64,000 nt of DNA, from NCBI RefSeq assembly GCF_015767245.1, contig NZ_JADOTV010000003.1, positions 1 through 64,000 of the forward strand, written 5' to 3'. Numbering within the stretch: position 1 is the first letter of the stretch; each line of letters starts with the position of its first letter. This document shows positions 19,794-27,997 of the stretch, piece after piece. Source of the stretch: Aureivirga sp. CE67 (GTDB taxonomy: Bacteria > Bacteroidota > Bacteroidia > Flavobacteriales > Flavobacteriaceae). The notes under the pieces are model-generated. The model was not told the origin of the DNA, made no database searches, and saw only the letters and a program-made list of their open reading frames with translations. The translations under genes were made by a program, and so were the position numbers.

Positions 19794-21056
19794 ATGAAAA
19801 AATATTATTGGATTCTTATAGGAGCTTTACTTTATAGTATGAGTTCTTATAAGAATTCTTCTTTTAAAACGGGTATTGAAAAAGATCATAAAAAGCTTCA
19901 AGAACTACTTAATTCTCCAAAAGTTATTTTTTATCGTGCACTTAAGATTGGTGCACGTTCTATACCTCTAGAAGATTCTATTCCTGCTGAGGTTCGTCAT
20001 CTAAAACTTAAAGAAGTTAATACTAAAGTTTTTAAACATGCTTTGCTCCATCGTAATGATTTATCTCTAAGTGATTATGTTTCTATTTATCTAGAATATC
20101 GTAAGCTTTCTAAAAACGTTAAGCAAATTGATGAAGATATTTATCCAACACTTTCGGATACTAAATTTTTTTTGCTTTCTAATAAATCAAACACTACTAA
20201 TAATGTAGCGAAAATTCAAACTCAAAATTCTGAACACTTATCTCTAAGTCTTGGTCTATATCCAATTTCTAGCCTAAAAGAAGTTTCTCTATATGAAATT
20301 TCTAAAGTTCATACTCCAGCTCTCGTAACCTCTAAAGAAAAACTTTTTGTTCAATTTTTTAAATCTATTCAATATTTTGAACATCAACTTTATTATCTGT
20401 CGAATGAAGCTTTAAATGAAAACATTACTTTACTAGAATCTGATGCGCCAATTAGTCTTACTCGTTATAAAAATCTTTTTCATTGGAATCGTCTTTCTGA
20501 TGCTGAGGTTCGTCAAGCTTTTCTGTCGCTTCATTATCTGAATAGAGGACTTAATTATTTGCTAATTGGTGAACAAAATAGTGCTGCTGATGATTTTGTA
20601 AAATTTGCTTCCAATTTTGAATCTCTGCACCTTGAAAATGATCTTTATTATTTTATTCAAACTTATTTAAATCTTGCGAAAGATAGGAGGGAAGATGCTT
20701 CAAATTATGTAGCAAAAATTCTTAAAAATAATTCTGAAACAGATTTTAGTGAAAAACTTAATGTTGTTCAAAATTATCTTGAACGAGGAAAACTTAAAAA
20801 AGCACAAAAAGAATTTAATCTTCTTTTTACAGATTATCTGAACAGTGAATATTTTCAAGGTGATTTTCTTCAAAAAGATTTTGGTGCTATTCTAGATAAA
20901 CCAGCTGAGGTTTCTTTTTTTAAACCAAAAACATTAGAAACTCTTTATAAAAACATTGAAAATTATTCCGATTCTGAGCAACTTAAGCTTGCGCAAAAGA
21001 AACTTAAAGAACAAGGCAACGAACTTTGGGAGATTATCGATGATTTTTTCGATTAA
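19794..21056 (+). CDS. Exported protein of unknown function, probably helical repeat
   Basis: 420 residues, not recognised. The N-terminal hydrophobic stretch (YYWILIGALLYSMSSY) is probably a signal peptide or anchor. The body is rich in paired helices, such as LKLKEVNTKVFKHALLHRNDL and LSLHYLNRGLNYLLIGEQNSAADDFVKFA, the latter TPR-like. It lies 18 bases after the M24 peptidase and shares its CTT-rich leucine usage, so the two probably form an operon of common origin. No catalytic motif is seen. Confidence 0.75.
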   Translation: MKKYYWILIGALLYSMSSYKNSSFKTGIEKDHKKLQELLNSPKVIFYRALKIGARSIPLEDSIPAEVRHLKLKEVNTKVFKHALLHRNDLSLSDYVSIYLEYRKLSKNVKQIDEDIYPTLSDTKFFLLSNKSNTTNNVAKIQTQNSEHLSLSLGLYPISSLKEVSLYEISKVHTPALVTSKEKLFVQFFKSIQYFEHQLYYLSNEALNENITLLESDAPISLTRYKNLFHWNRLSDAEVRQAFLSLHYLNRGLNYLLIGEQNSAADDFVKFASNFESLHLENDLYYFIQTYLNLAKDRREDASNYVAKILKNNSETDFSEKLNVVQNYLERGKLKKAQKEFNLLFTDYLNSEYFQGDFLQKDFGAILDKPAEVSFFKPKTLETLYKNIENYSDSEQLKLAQKKLKEQGNELWEIIDDFFD

Positions 21057-21144
21057 TATAAAAATTACACTCTCAAATTATATTGTATCTAACGACTTTC
21101 GAGAACGAATTATGATATTCGTAATTTTCTTTTCCGAAAATCTA

Positions 21145-21174
21145 TTTCCCCTCTTGAGAGGGGTTAGGGGTGTG
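21145..21174 (+). repeat. CCCCTCTTGAGAGGGG extragenic palindrome, copy 1
   Basis: Perfect 16-bp palindrome CCCCTCTTGAGAGGGG (21148-21163) followed by TTAGGGGTGTG. A near-identical element is at 51541-51572. It lies just past the 420-residue protein gene. The rest of the 21057-21687 gap holds the other repeats listed next and no convincing gene. Confidence 0.75.
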
Positions 21175-21224
21175 TTTTTTAATCTATGTTCGTAATTACG
21201 TTTTATATAAACAGTTTGAAATAA

Positions 21225-21247
21225 GTGACTTCGAGAACCTCAGTCAC
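21225..21247 (+). repeat. GTGACT hairpin
   Basis: GTGACT (21225-21230) pairs with AGTCAC (21242-21247) around TCGAGAACCTC. The GACTTCGAG core resembles the short extragenic hairpin at 51620-51641. Confidence 0.5.
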
Positions 21248-21357
21248 CGTTCCTGCTATAACAATCAGCTGCAATTTCGGAGATTGAGGAAACTAGAAAT
21301 CGGTTATAAATTAGAACGTAAATTCGAATTCATCAGAATATTTTTAAAATCATTTCT

Positions 21358-21514
21358 GGAGCTTCCCTAACCGGTCGGGCTCTTCGCTACAAGTTTTTCC
21401 TTTTAAAAAAAGAATTTCTAAAGCATACGTGGGCTTCTTAGGTCGCCTCCGTTGCTAAAGAAATTCTATATTTTGAAAAAGAAAAAAGCTTTCCGCTGCG
21501 ATCCCTAAGCTATG
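21358..21514 (+). repeat. Structured extragenic repeat, copy A
   Basis: About 155 bp. Module 1 GGTCGGGCTCTTCGCTACAA is near the left end, module 2 CGTGGGCTTCTTAGGTCGCC is in the middle, and module 3 CCGCTGCGATCCCTAAGC is at the right end. The middle module sits in the loop of a 9-bp inverted repeat (AGAATTTCT 21411-21419 with AGAAATTCT 21459-21467). Long T and A runs flank it and could pair. Related copies are at 51707-51829 (+) and 52837-53010 (-). Confidence 0.8.
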
Positions 21515-21642
21515 GAAAAAAAGAAAATTTGAAATTCTATAAGAATTATTGTTTTACAATACAAAATCATTTACATTTGAGCGTCTTGTGCTATGGATAT
21601 TCTTTTTTTTAATAAACTCCTTAGTATAAAAATAAAGTAGGA

Positions 21643-21662
21643 ATAAACAGAATTCTGTTTAT
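21643..21662. repeat. Perfect 20-bp palindrome at the start of the cassette-like region
   Basis: ATAAACAGAATTCTGTTTAT reads the same on both strands. It is followed within 6 bases by GTTGGCAAC and then the lipoprotein gene. It could be a regulator or recombination site; nothing further can be assigned. Confidence 0.6.
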
Positions 21663-21687
21663 GCATATGTTGGCAACAATAAAAACA

Positions 21688-22002
21688 ATGAAAAACATAA
21701 TCATATTAACATTACTAATCATTGTCGTTGGTTGTGCTTCTTCTGATAACGAACAGAAGTTCATTAAGGATTATAAACTCTTAAAATTAGATGGTGAATT
21801 ATGTGAAAACTGTATTCTCAGAGTGAAGAAAGGACATACTTATGACATTTTAAAGGACGGACAAAAAGTGGGTGAAGGAGATTGGGATCTTGAAAACCCA
21901 TTGGACTTTCCAGGATTCGTTTTACATCTAGAAAATGGGCCAGGATGGATGATATACGAATCAGATACGATAATTGATTACATAGATCGAAACAAAAAAT
22001 AA
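21688..22002 (+). CDS. Small lipoprotein of unknown function
   Basis: 104 residues from the ATG at 21688. Upstream in-frame ATG codons exist, but MKNIIILTLLIIVVGCASS is a clean lipoprotein signal with lipobox VVGC. The mature part is acidic. It has a CENC motif (residues 34-37) and a copy-number-style beta sheet (ILKDGQKVGEGDWDLE). It lies alone between GTTGGCAAC and GTTGCCAAC, which form inverted copies of each other. That arrangement, and the long palindrome right after, suggest a mobile gene cassette. Function not recognised. Confidence 0.7.
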   Translation: MKNIIILTLLIIVVGCASSDNEQKFIKDYKLLKLDGELCENCILRVKKGHTYDILKDGQKVGEGDWDLENPLDFPGFVLHLENGPGWMIYESDTIIDYIDRNKK

Positions 22003-22204
22003 CTGTTGCCAACAAGGTGTATAGCCAATAGGGCATTAAGAGATAAATTGAAAGGCCTGTTCTTTGAGCAGGCAACTCCAAAACAAAGTTTTGACGTTTA
22101 ACAAAAAGAAAATTAAAAGTAAAAACGTTTGTTTAGGCTTAGTGGTAAACCGAAAGTGTAATGCTTTAAATCTGCCCTACTGTCCATACACAGAACGTTA
22201 CAAC
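22003..22204 (+). repeat. Long imperfect palindrome, possible cassette recombination site
   Basis: The arms are 22017-22035 (GTGTATAGCCAATAGGGCA) and 22173-22191 (TGCCCTACTGTCCATACAC), 16 of 19 paired. About 137 bp lie between and include smaller hairpins (CCTG..CAGG, AAAACaaaGTTTT). Outside are GTTGCCAAC on the left and AACGTTACAAC on the right. The overall shape, a ~200-bp palindrome right after a single-gene unit and just before the next ORF, resembles an integron attC site. The core is not a canonical GTTRRRY, and no integrase is in the window. Confidence 0.45.
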
Positions 22205-22223
22205 ATTTAATTAAAAAGATTGT

Positions 22224-23637
22224 ATGGTAATTAAACACAATGAAATTGAAATTGAAAAAGATAATCCATTTAAAAATTGTAAATTAAATAGGCAAAAATA
22301 TTCAGATATTTTAACACATATTGTTAACTCAAATTTTAGTGGATTTGTACTAGCAGTTAATAATAAATGGGGAACTGGTAAAACTACATTTATAAAAATG
22401 TGGGAACAAGATTTAAAAAATAATCAGTTTCAAACTTTGTATTTTAATTCATGGGAAAATGATTTTGAAAACAAACCACTTACAGCATTAATGGGTGAAT
22501 TAAAAACACTCACAACAGAAAAAAACGAGGAGAAATTCAAAAGTACATTAAAGAAAGCTTCAATATTAACAAAAAATGTTGCTCCAATACTTGTAAAAGC
22601 AATTGCAGATAAATATATAGATACTGAGGTGGTGAAAGATGCTTTAGTTGGTGTAACTAAAGGATTGTCGGATGTTTTTGAAAATGATGTAAATGAGTAT
22701 GCAAAAAAGAAAAAAAGTATACAAGAATTTAAAATTAATTTATCTGAATTTATTGCAAATACAAATGAAGGAAAACCTTTAGTTTTTATTGTAGATGAAT
22801 TAGATAGATGCAGACCTAATTATGCAGTTTCAATTCTAGAGCAAATTAAACATTTTTTTTCCGTTCCAAATGTAATTTTTGTGTTATCAATTGATAAAGA
22901 ACAGTTAGGAAATGCTATAAGAGGAGTATATGGAAGTGACAAAATTGATGCAGATGAATATTTAAGAAGATTTATTGATATTGAATATTCAATTCCTGAG
23001 CCTGAACCAGATTTATTTTATAATTATTTATATGATTATTTTCAATTTGATGATTTTTTTCAATCAACAGGAAGAATGAGCCATCAAGAGTTAAGATCAG
23101 ATAAAACAAAATTTTTAGAAACATGTAAACTGTTATTTACAAATGCAAGAGTATCGTTAAGACAGCAAGAAAAGATTTTTTCTAATTCAAGATTAGCATT
23201 AGGTTGTTTTAGCGATAATAATTATGTAGTTCCTTATGTTTTTTTATTATTAAATTATATAAAAATAATACATTATGATTTTTATATTGGATTAAAAAAG
23301 TAAATCATATACAATTGAAGAAGTTCAAAATAAACTATCAAATGTAATTAAATTGAAATTAAATAATGATGTTTTAACAGATTTAATGTGGATTGAAGTA
23401 GTTTTAATCAATATTTATAATAACTATTTACAAGAAAGATATCATCGAAAAAAATTATATGAATGGGATAGTACTAAAAATATAAATATAACAACTTTGA
23501 GTTCTGTTTTTAAAGAAAGTTCACAGGAGGAAGTTATGGGAATTTTAGAAAGTTTAAATTATGGGCAATATATAGAAGAATTAGATTTATCTTTTTTTAC
23601 TAATAAAATAGATTTGTTGGAAAATATTAAAAATTAA
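22224..23637 (+). pseudogene. KAP family P-loop NTPase, interrupted by a frameshift
   Basis: The first part (22224-23303, 359 aa) has Walker A WGTGKTTF (residues 49-56) and Walker B PLVFIVDELDRCRP with Asp191/Glu192, the hallmark of KAP NTPases. A TAA at 23301 stops it just after a run of six A (23294-23299). Dropping one A continues the frame without a stop as SYTIEEVQNKLSNVIK to 23637, about 471 residues in all. KAP NTPases are often membrane-linked and occur in defence or toxin-type loci in some bacteria. Here there is no clear partner. It may be a real disruption, phase variation or a sequencing error. Confidence 0.75.
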
Positions 23638-23647
23638 TAAAATAAAA

Positions 23648-24190
23648 TTGAAACAGAATATTATAAAAAAATCACTAAAATATATTGGAATTGTTGGATT
23701 CTTATATTTTTGTTTTTCATATTTATTGCCATTTTTTTTATCAATAATTATTGCAAAAAATAGCACTTATGATAAATTTTCGGAATCCTATTATAAAATG
23801 AATAATTATGAGCTTAAAATATTTACGTGGATGAATACAATTAGTAAGCTAGAGTTTCCTGAAAAAATTAAACGAATAGAGTATAATCCAGACTTTGATT
23901 ATGGGAAAATCTTTAAGTTTGAATTAGATTCAATAGCGATAAATGAATTTATAGTTAAGAATAAATTGAAGCCTATAAAATCAATAAAAGATAAGCTTAT
24001 TTTAATTGATGAAATTGAGTTGAGATGGTTTGAAAATAATCATGAAAACATTGAAGAAAAAGAATTTTTATTTATTACTGATTGTACTCCCCATAATATT
24101 TGGAATGTTTTAGTTAGAAAAAAAACAGGTGAAATATGGTATGAAGTTTTACATTCAGATAATGGAGGAGACTTACCTAAATGTGATTAA
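23648..24190 (+). CDS. Membrane-anchored protein of unknown function
   Basis: 180 residues reading from a TTG at 23648 (weak start, but the membrane segment KYIGIVGFLYFCFSYLLPFFLSIII directly follows and would be lost with a later ATG). The remainder (residues ~40-180) is a mixed alpha/beta exterior domain with no known motif. It starts 10 bases after the KAP gene and may be its partner. Not recognised. Confidence 0.6.
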   Translation: MKQNIIKKSLKYIGIVGFLYFCFSYLLPFFLSIIIAKNSTYDKFSESYYKMNNYELKIFTWMNTISKLEFPEKIKRIEYNPDFDYGKIFKFELDSIAINEFIVKNKLKPIKSIKDKLILIDEIELRWFENNHENIEEKEFLFITDCTPHNIWNVLVRKKTGEIWYEVLHSDNGGDLPKCD

Positions 24191-24318
24191 AAAAAATAAT
24201 GAAATTAATACTTTATATAACAATGTGTTAAAAGTACTCTTTAGGTCGATATGATTCTTTTTTACACAAATCATTAAAAATAATTTAAAAATCTCAATTA
24301 TAAACTTAATCTTCATAT

Positions 24319-24990
24319 ATGAGAAATTTGTTAATGATAATTCTAGGGTTTTGTAGTATAACTTCTGTTGCTCAAAAAAAAACTGAAGAAAGTAACGAGG
24401 TAATTTTAAATTATAATTTACAATTTGTGGACAATCTTTTTACAGAAATAGACGTAGATAAATTTTGGAAGATTATAGATTATTCCCGGAATAATACAAA
24501 AACAAAAGACGAACAGATTAAATTATTGATCAATATTTTAAGCCGACAAGAATTAACCGATATTTCTAAATTCTCTGCAATATTTTCTTTCTTGGATAAT
24601 AAGATTTATACATCAGAAATGTGGGCTATTCCGTATTTTATAAATGATGGTTGTAGTGATGATTCATTTGCATACTTTAGAGCATGGTTAATAAGTGAAG
24701 GCAAGAAGAAATACACAATTATCAGTGGTGGGAACGATCAAATTTCAAATCAATACTCAAAAAAAGAAGAAATCTTTGGAAGTTTAGAGGAATTCATTGA
24801 TCTAGGCTCAATAGCAATTGAACTTAAATTTCCTGACAACTATGATAAACTGGATGAATTTGAAGAAATGACAGATAAGTACTATTCTGATACTTTCAAA
24901 TTTAAAATACCTAAAATTGAATTTGACTGGGATAATCAAGATGATATAGAAAGATTATATCCAATTTTTGCCAAACAATTTAAAGAATAG
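24319..24990 (+). CDS. Exported DUF4240 domain protein
   Basis: 223 residues. The signal peptide MRNLLMIILGFCSITSVAQ is followed by a DUF4240 domain at about 45-160. The family signature is visible: DKFWKIIDYSRN, then IYTSEMWAIPYFINDGCSDDSFAYFRAWLISEGKK (given in pieces here: FINDGCSDDSFAYFRAWL). DUF4240 proteins are usually cytoplasmic and of unknown role, and are common near polymorphic-toxin or immunity genes; the signal peptide here is less usual. It stands alone with a terminator at 25079. Bases 24191-24318 hold no gene. Confidence 0.8.
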   Translation: MRNLLMIILGFCSITSVAQKKTEESNEVILNYNLQFVDNLFTEIDVDKFWKIIDYSRNNTKTKDEQIKLLINILSRQELTDISKFSAIFSFLDNKIYTSEMWAIPYFINDGCSDDSFAYFRAWLISEGKKKYTIISGGNDQISNQYSKKEEIFGSLEEFIDLGSIAIELKFPDNYDKLDEFEEMTDKYYSDTFKFKIPKIEFDWDNQDDIERLYPIFAKQFKE

Positions 24991-25078
24991 CTCAATTAAA
25001 AAAAACAAAATTATTGCTAACAAAGAACTGAATTAAAAACCAAATAAAACTATCTTAAATTTTATACAATATTAATCC

Positions 25079-25113
25079 AAGCATATCAGAATTTATTTCG
25101 ATATGCTTTTTTG
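25079..25113 (+). terminator. Terminator after the DUF4240 gene
   Basis: AAGCATATC (25079-25087) pairs with GATATGCTT (25100-25108), followed by a T-run. Confidence 0.75.
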
Positions 25114-25157
25114 TTTGAATTAAACCATCAAACTTCTTTAGCTATGTTTAATTTACA

Positions 25158-25165
25158 TATATTTG
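25158..25165 (+). promoter_or_regulatory. -7 element (TATATTTG)
   Basis: Exact TAnnTTTG match 13 bases before the ATG of the small membrane protein at 25179, so the leader would be very short. No -33 element at the usual spacing. Confidence 0.45.
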
Positions 25166-25178
25166 AAAAAAAATAATT

Positions 25179-25547
25179 ATGCTAGAGAGTGTTTTTCTAA
25201 TTAAGATTGTTTCAATATTGATATCTATTTTAATTTATTTAGGTCCTATTTATTATTTTATAAAGAGGAATAAACTAACTACTAATTTTACATTTACTCT
25301 ATTGTTTAAAGCTATAAATAAAAGTTTGATTATAGTTTTACCTATCATTTTAGTTTTATTTCTTTATCAATGGTTAGAATATTTATTAATTGATCAACAA
25401 AAACAAAAGAGTTTTATAGAGCTTATTATTAGAACTACTGATTTAGTATTTGCTGCTTTTGTATATTTTTATTTGCCGATTATAATTATTAATAATTCTT
25501 TACTAGTACTGAAATATTTATATGGAAAATTTAAATTTAAGAAGTAA
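25179..25547 (+). CDS. Small membrane protein of unknown function
   Basis: 122 residues with three predicted membrane segments: about 4-26 (VFLIKIVSILISILIYLGPI), 47-68 (SLIIVLPIILVLFLYQWLEY) and 83-108 (TTDLVFAAFVYFYLPIIIIN). No motif. It has its own -7 element. Not recognised; it could be an immunity-type or holin-like protein, but nothing supports a choice. Confidence 0.55.
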   Translation: MLESVFLIKIVSILISILIYLGPIYYFIKRNKLTTNFTFTLLFKAINKSLIIVLPIILVLFLYQWLEYLLIDQQKQKSFIELIIRTTDLVFAAFVYFYLPIIIINNSLLVLKYLYGKFKFKK

Positions 25548-25617
25548 CATATGGAAGGGTTTGTTTAAATCATATAGAGGCTATGATTTTTGAAATTAAA
25601 TATTAGAAAAAATAAAT

Positions 25618-26105
25618 ATGATAAAAGAAATAGAAGGACTTTCTATTAGAGAAATGACATATATCGGTGTGTGTTTATTAAAAAAATATTGTGTTAAGAA
25701 TAATATTTATAATTCTGAAGTTGATGAATTTTGTTTTAGTATGCTTAACATATTAACTGCTGAAGACATTCCTGAATGGGATAAGAATTGTAACGAAATA
25801 GAAATAAATGGACTTGGAGATGTTTTACCCAATAATTTTATTTCTGAATACCCTCAATATGCTGATAAGATTGATAAAATCACTCAAAATATTCGGGAAA
25901 TTAGTGCTTCTCAAATGTATGGTAAATGGATACCTGAAGAATCTTATAAGTTTTTAATACAAGTAGAAGTTTTAACGAATATCAAAGTTATAACTTTGAA
26001 GTCTCTACTACTCTTAAAAAGTATAATTACAAAGGTTGTGGATTTGGACTACCAGTTAAACAAAACCTTATAATTGAATGGTTCAAAGCAGAGGATATAA
26101 ATTGA
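25618..26105 (+). pseudogene. Protein of unknown function, probably frameshifted near its 3' end
   Basis: As read, the frame gives 151 residues and stops at 26073 with an odd Leu/Ile/Lys-rich tail. After the T5 run at 25951-25955, the other frame is open to a TGA at 26103-26105. It encodes a more protein-like end (FNEYQSYNFEVSTTLKKYN... to IIEWFKAEDIN), and that stop lies only 4 bases before the next ATG. One extra T would join the two into one protein of about 162 residues. The N-terminal part (LSIREMTYIGVCLLKKYCVKNN) is helical. Family not recognised. Confidence 0.5.
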
Positions 26106-26109
26106 AAAA

Positions 26110-26604
26110 ATGACGATTAAAAAAATAATGAAAATAACAGGTTATAAAATAATAGATGAAAAGGAAATTATGAGTTGTTCGGGTCTTATTGAATTAAAGA
26201 ATTGCGAAAATAATGGTTTTGTATTTTTTTTAAAAATTTTTCCAGATTTAGAAAAAGAATTTTATTCTGGAGAAACGTTTAGAATTAAATTAAATAAGGA
26301 AAGTTTATTGTTTTTAGAAAAATTAATAAAAGATAGATTAAAATATACAATAGAAAACGCAACTTGGAAAAAAGAATTTAATGATCAAAAAATCAACTTT
26401 TTGAAAAAAGGGAATAGAATTTATAATCTAGAATTTGGTGGTGAAGTTTACGAAATAAACAATTTTGGACAAAGAAATTTGTATAATAGAATAACTGAAA
26501 CTTTAATATCCCTTTATGAAAGATTAAAATCTCCAAAAGATAAATTAGGTGTTAAAGTAATTCCAGAAATAACTATAGATGACATAGCACTGAGTCGAAA
26601 ATGA
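26110..26604 (+). CDS. Hypothetical protein
   Basis: 164 residues, cytoplasmic, mixed alpha/beta and lysine-rich (for example FLKIFPDLEKEFYSGETFRI and YEINNFGQRNLYNRITETLISLYERL). No family recognised. It lies 4 bases after the likely true stop of the preceding gene, so the two probably form a pair, such as toxin and immunity or effector and chaperone; that is only a positional guess. Confidence 0.55.
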   Translation: MTIKKIMKITGYKIIDEKEIMSCSGLIELKNCENNGFVFFLKIFPDLEKEFYSGETFRIKLNKESLLFLEKLIKDRLKYTIENATWKKEFNDQKINFLKKGNRIYNLEFGGEVYEINNFGQRNLYNRITETLISLYERLKSPKDKLGVKVIPEITIDDIALSRK

Positions 26605-26680
26605 AATAAGAAAATTTTAGACATTATCAAGTTTAAAATTTTATTTAATCTAAAACACAACCCTATTCCCTTTCAATAGG

Positions 26681-26833
26681 CAGGGCTGTCAAGTTCTAGT
26701 TTGATTTATCGAATTTTGATGATCGCTGGCGCGAGTTTGTAAACGTGACCATATAAATGTTAGAAACAATGGGCACACTTTACAAAAGTGCGCCAGGTTT
26801 TAATTAAAAAAATAGGAGAACCTGACAGCCCTG
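26681..26833. repeat. Nested inverted-repeat element
   Basis: Outer arms CAGGGCTGTCAAGTTC (26681-26696) and GAACCTGACAGCCCTG (26818-26833), 15 of 16 paired. Inner arms CTGGCGCGAGTTTGTAAA (26726-26743) and TTTACAAAAGTGCGCCAG (26779-26796), mostly paired. The right side continues as TTCTCAAGAGGGGAAC, a degenerate version of the CCCCTCTTGAGAGGGG palindrome. GC content is well above its surroundings. No gene lies in the rest of 26605-27194; a TATATTTG at 27019-27026 might start the next transcript. Confidence 0.75.
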
Positions 26834-27194
26834 TTCTCAAGAGGGGAACTTGACAATCTGTATTCTTCTTTACAAAATAAATCGTGATAAAGTTTGTTAA
26901 ATAAAAATTAGATGAAAAGTGTTTTAAAATTAAAAAATTGGCAATTATTTATTGATTGGGTTCTTGGTGTTCTTTAATTAAAGGTATAAACTAATCATAG
27001 TTTTTAATATAAATAATTTATATTTGAAACATCATTGCTGTGTATTTATAAATTACGTAAGAATTAGTGTTTTTTAACTATATCTCTTACCGTTATAAAA
27101 TATTGCTAGAAATAAAAATGCTAATGAACCTGGAGAAATACTAAGTTCATGATTAAAAAAAATTATTGCAACCAAAATAAAACTTAACAAATAA

Positions 27195-27986
27195 ATGAGT
27201 TATTCTTGTCCAAACTGCGAAAATGAATTAGTGAAAGATTCAAAATTTTGCAATTCCTGTGGATTTGATTTGAAGATGCAATATGTCGAAGAACCGACAT
27301 GCCCGACTTGTAAATCTTCCTATCCGCCCCAAACAAATTATTGTATAAAAGACGGAACGAAACTTCTACCTAAAGAGAATTTTTTACATAGATGTGTTTC
27401 TTGTAAAACAGAGTATCCTTTTTATGTTAGTTATTGTAAGAAAGACGAAGGAGACGTAAAAACTAAAATAATTCGACAATTTAGTCAAACAACTTATAGT
27501 CAGAGTCTTCATATGTTAGAAGGTTTGAATCAAAAATTACCAAAAGCAACTTTGTCGAACAGATTTTTAGCTGCTTTGATAGATAGCTTTATTGTTTTCA
27601 CACTTTCCATTCCTTCATTGTTTTTCTTTGTTTCAGGGTTAAATAAAATATATGATTATCGTGATTTTGGCTCTAGTAATACATTATTTGTTTTTGCCTT
27701 AATTTTCTATTTGCTTCCTCTAAGCTATAGTTTGTTTAAAGACAGTCTAGGGCATGGGCAAAGTTTTGGTAAAAAAGCTCTTGATATTATGATTATAGAT
27801 CTTAATACGTACATGCCTTGTAATAAAAGACAATCTTTTCTAAGGAATTTCACTTCAGGGTTATTATCTCTAATTCCAATTATTGGTTGGCTGATCGAAC
27901 CTGTATTGGTTTTAGCTTCTGAAGATGGAAGAAAGATAGGAGATAGAACTGTAAACACACAAGTAATTGATTTAAAAAACTATTAA
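27195..27986 (+). CDS. Zinc-ribbon RDD-family membrane protein
   Basis: 263 residues. The N-terminal part has zinc ribbons: CPNC..CNSC (Cys5, 8, 19, 22), then CPTC and CVSC motifs that each continue to a single late Cys (YCIKDG, YCKKDEG). The RDD domain begins about residue 121 (RFLAALIDSFIVFTLS). It has three membrane segments and the conserved GQSFGKKALDIMIID and GDRTVNTQVI motifs. RDD proteins are poorly understood, and some act in ion or proton exchange. It is followed by a second zinc-ribbon gene 11 bases later. Confidence 0.85.
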   Translation: MSYSCPNCENELVKDSKFCNSCGFDLKMQYVEEPTCPTCKSSYPPQTNYCIKDGTKLLPKENFLHRCVSCKTEYPFYVSYCKKDEGDVKTKIIRQFSQTTYSQSLHMLEGLNQKLPKATLSNRFLAALIDSFIVFTLSIPSLFFFVSGLNKIYDYRDFGSSNTLFVFALIFYLLPLSYSLFKDSLGHGQSFGKKALDIMIIDLNTYMPCNKRQSFLRNFTSGLLSLIPIIGWLIEPVLVLASEDGRKIGDRTVNTQVIDLKNY

Positions 27987-27997
27987 AATATAAAAAA

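Noticed and set aside
20956-21370. Short plus-strand ORFs at 20956-21195 and 21170-21370
   Set aside because: They run through repeat DNA (palindrome and hairpin) and the end of the previous gene and lack a sensible start or composition.
22003-22204. Canonical integron attC site
   Set aside because: The cores do not match RYYYAAC/GTTRRRY and no integron integrase is in the window; reported only as cassette-like.
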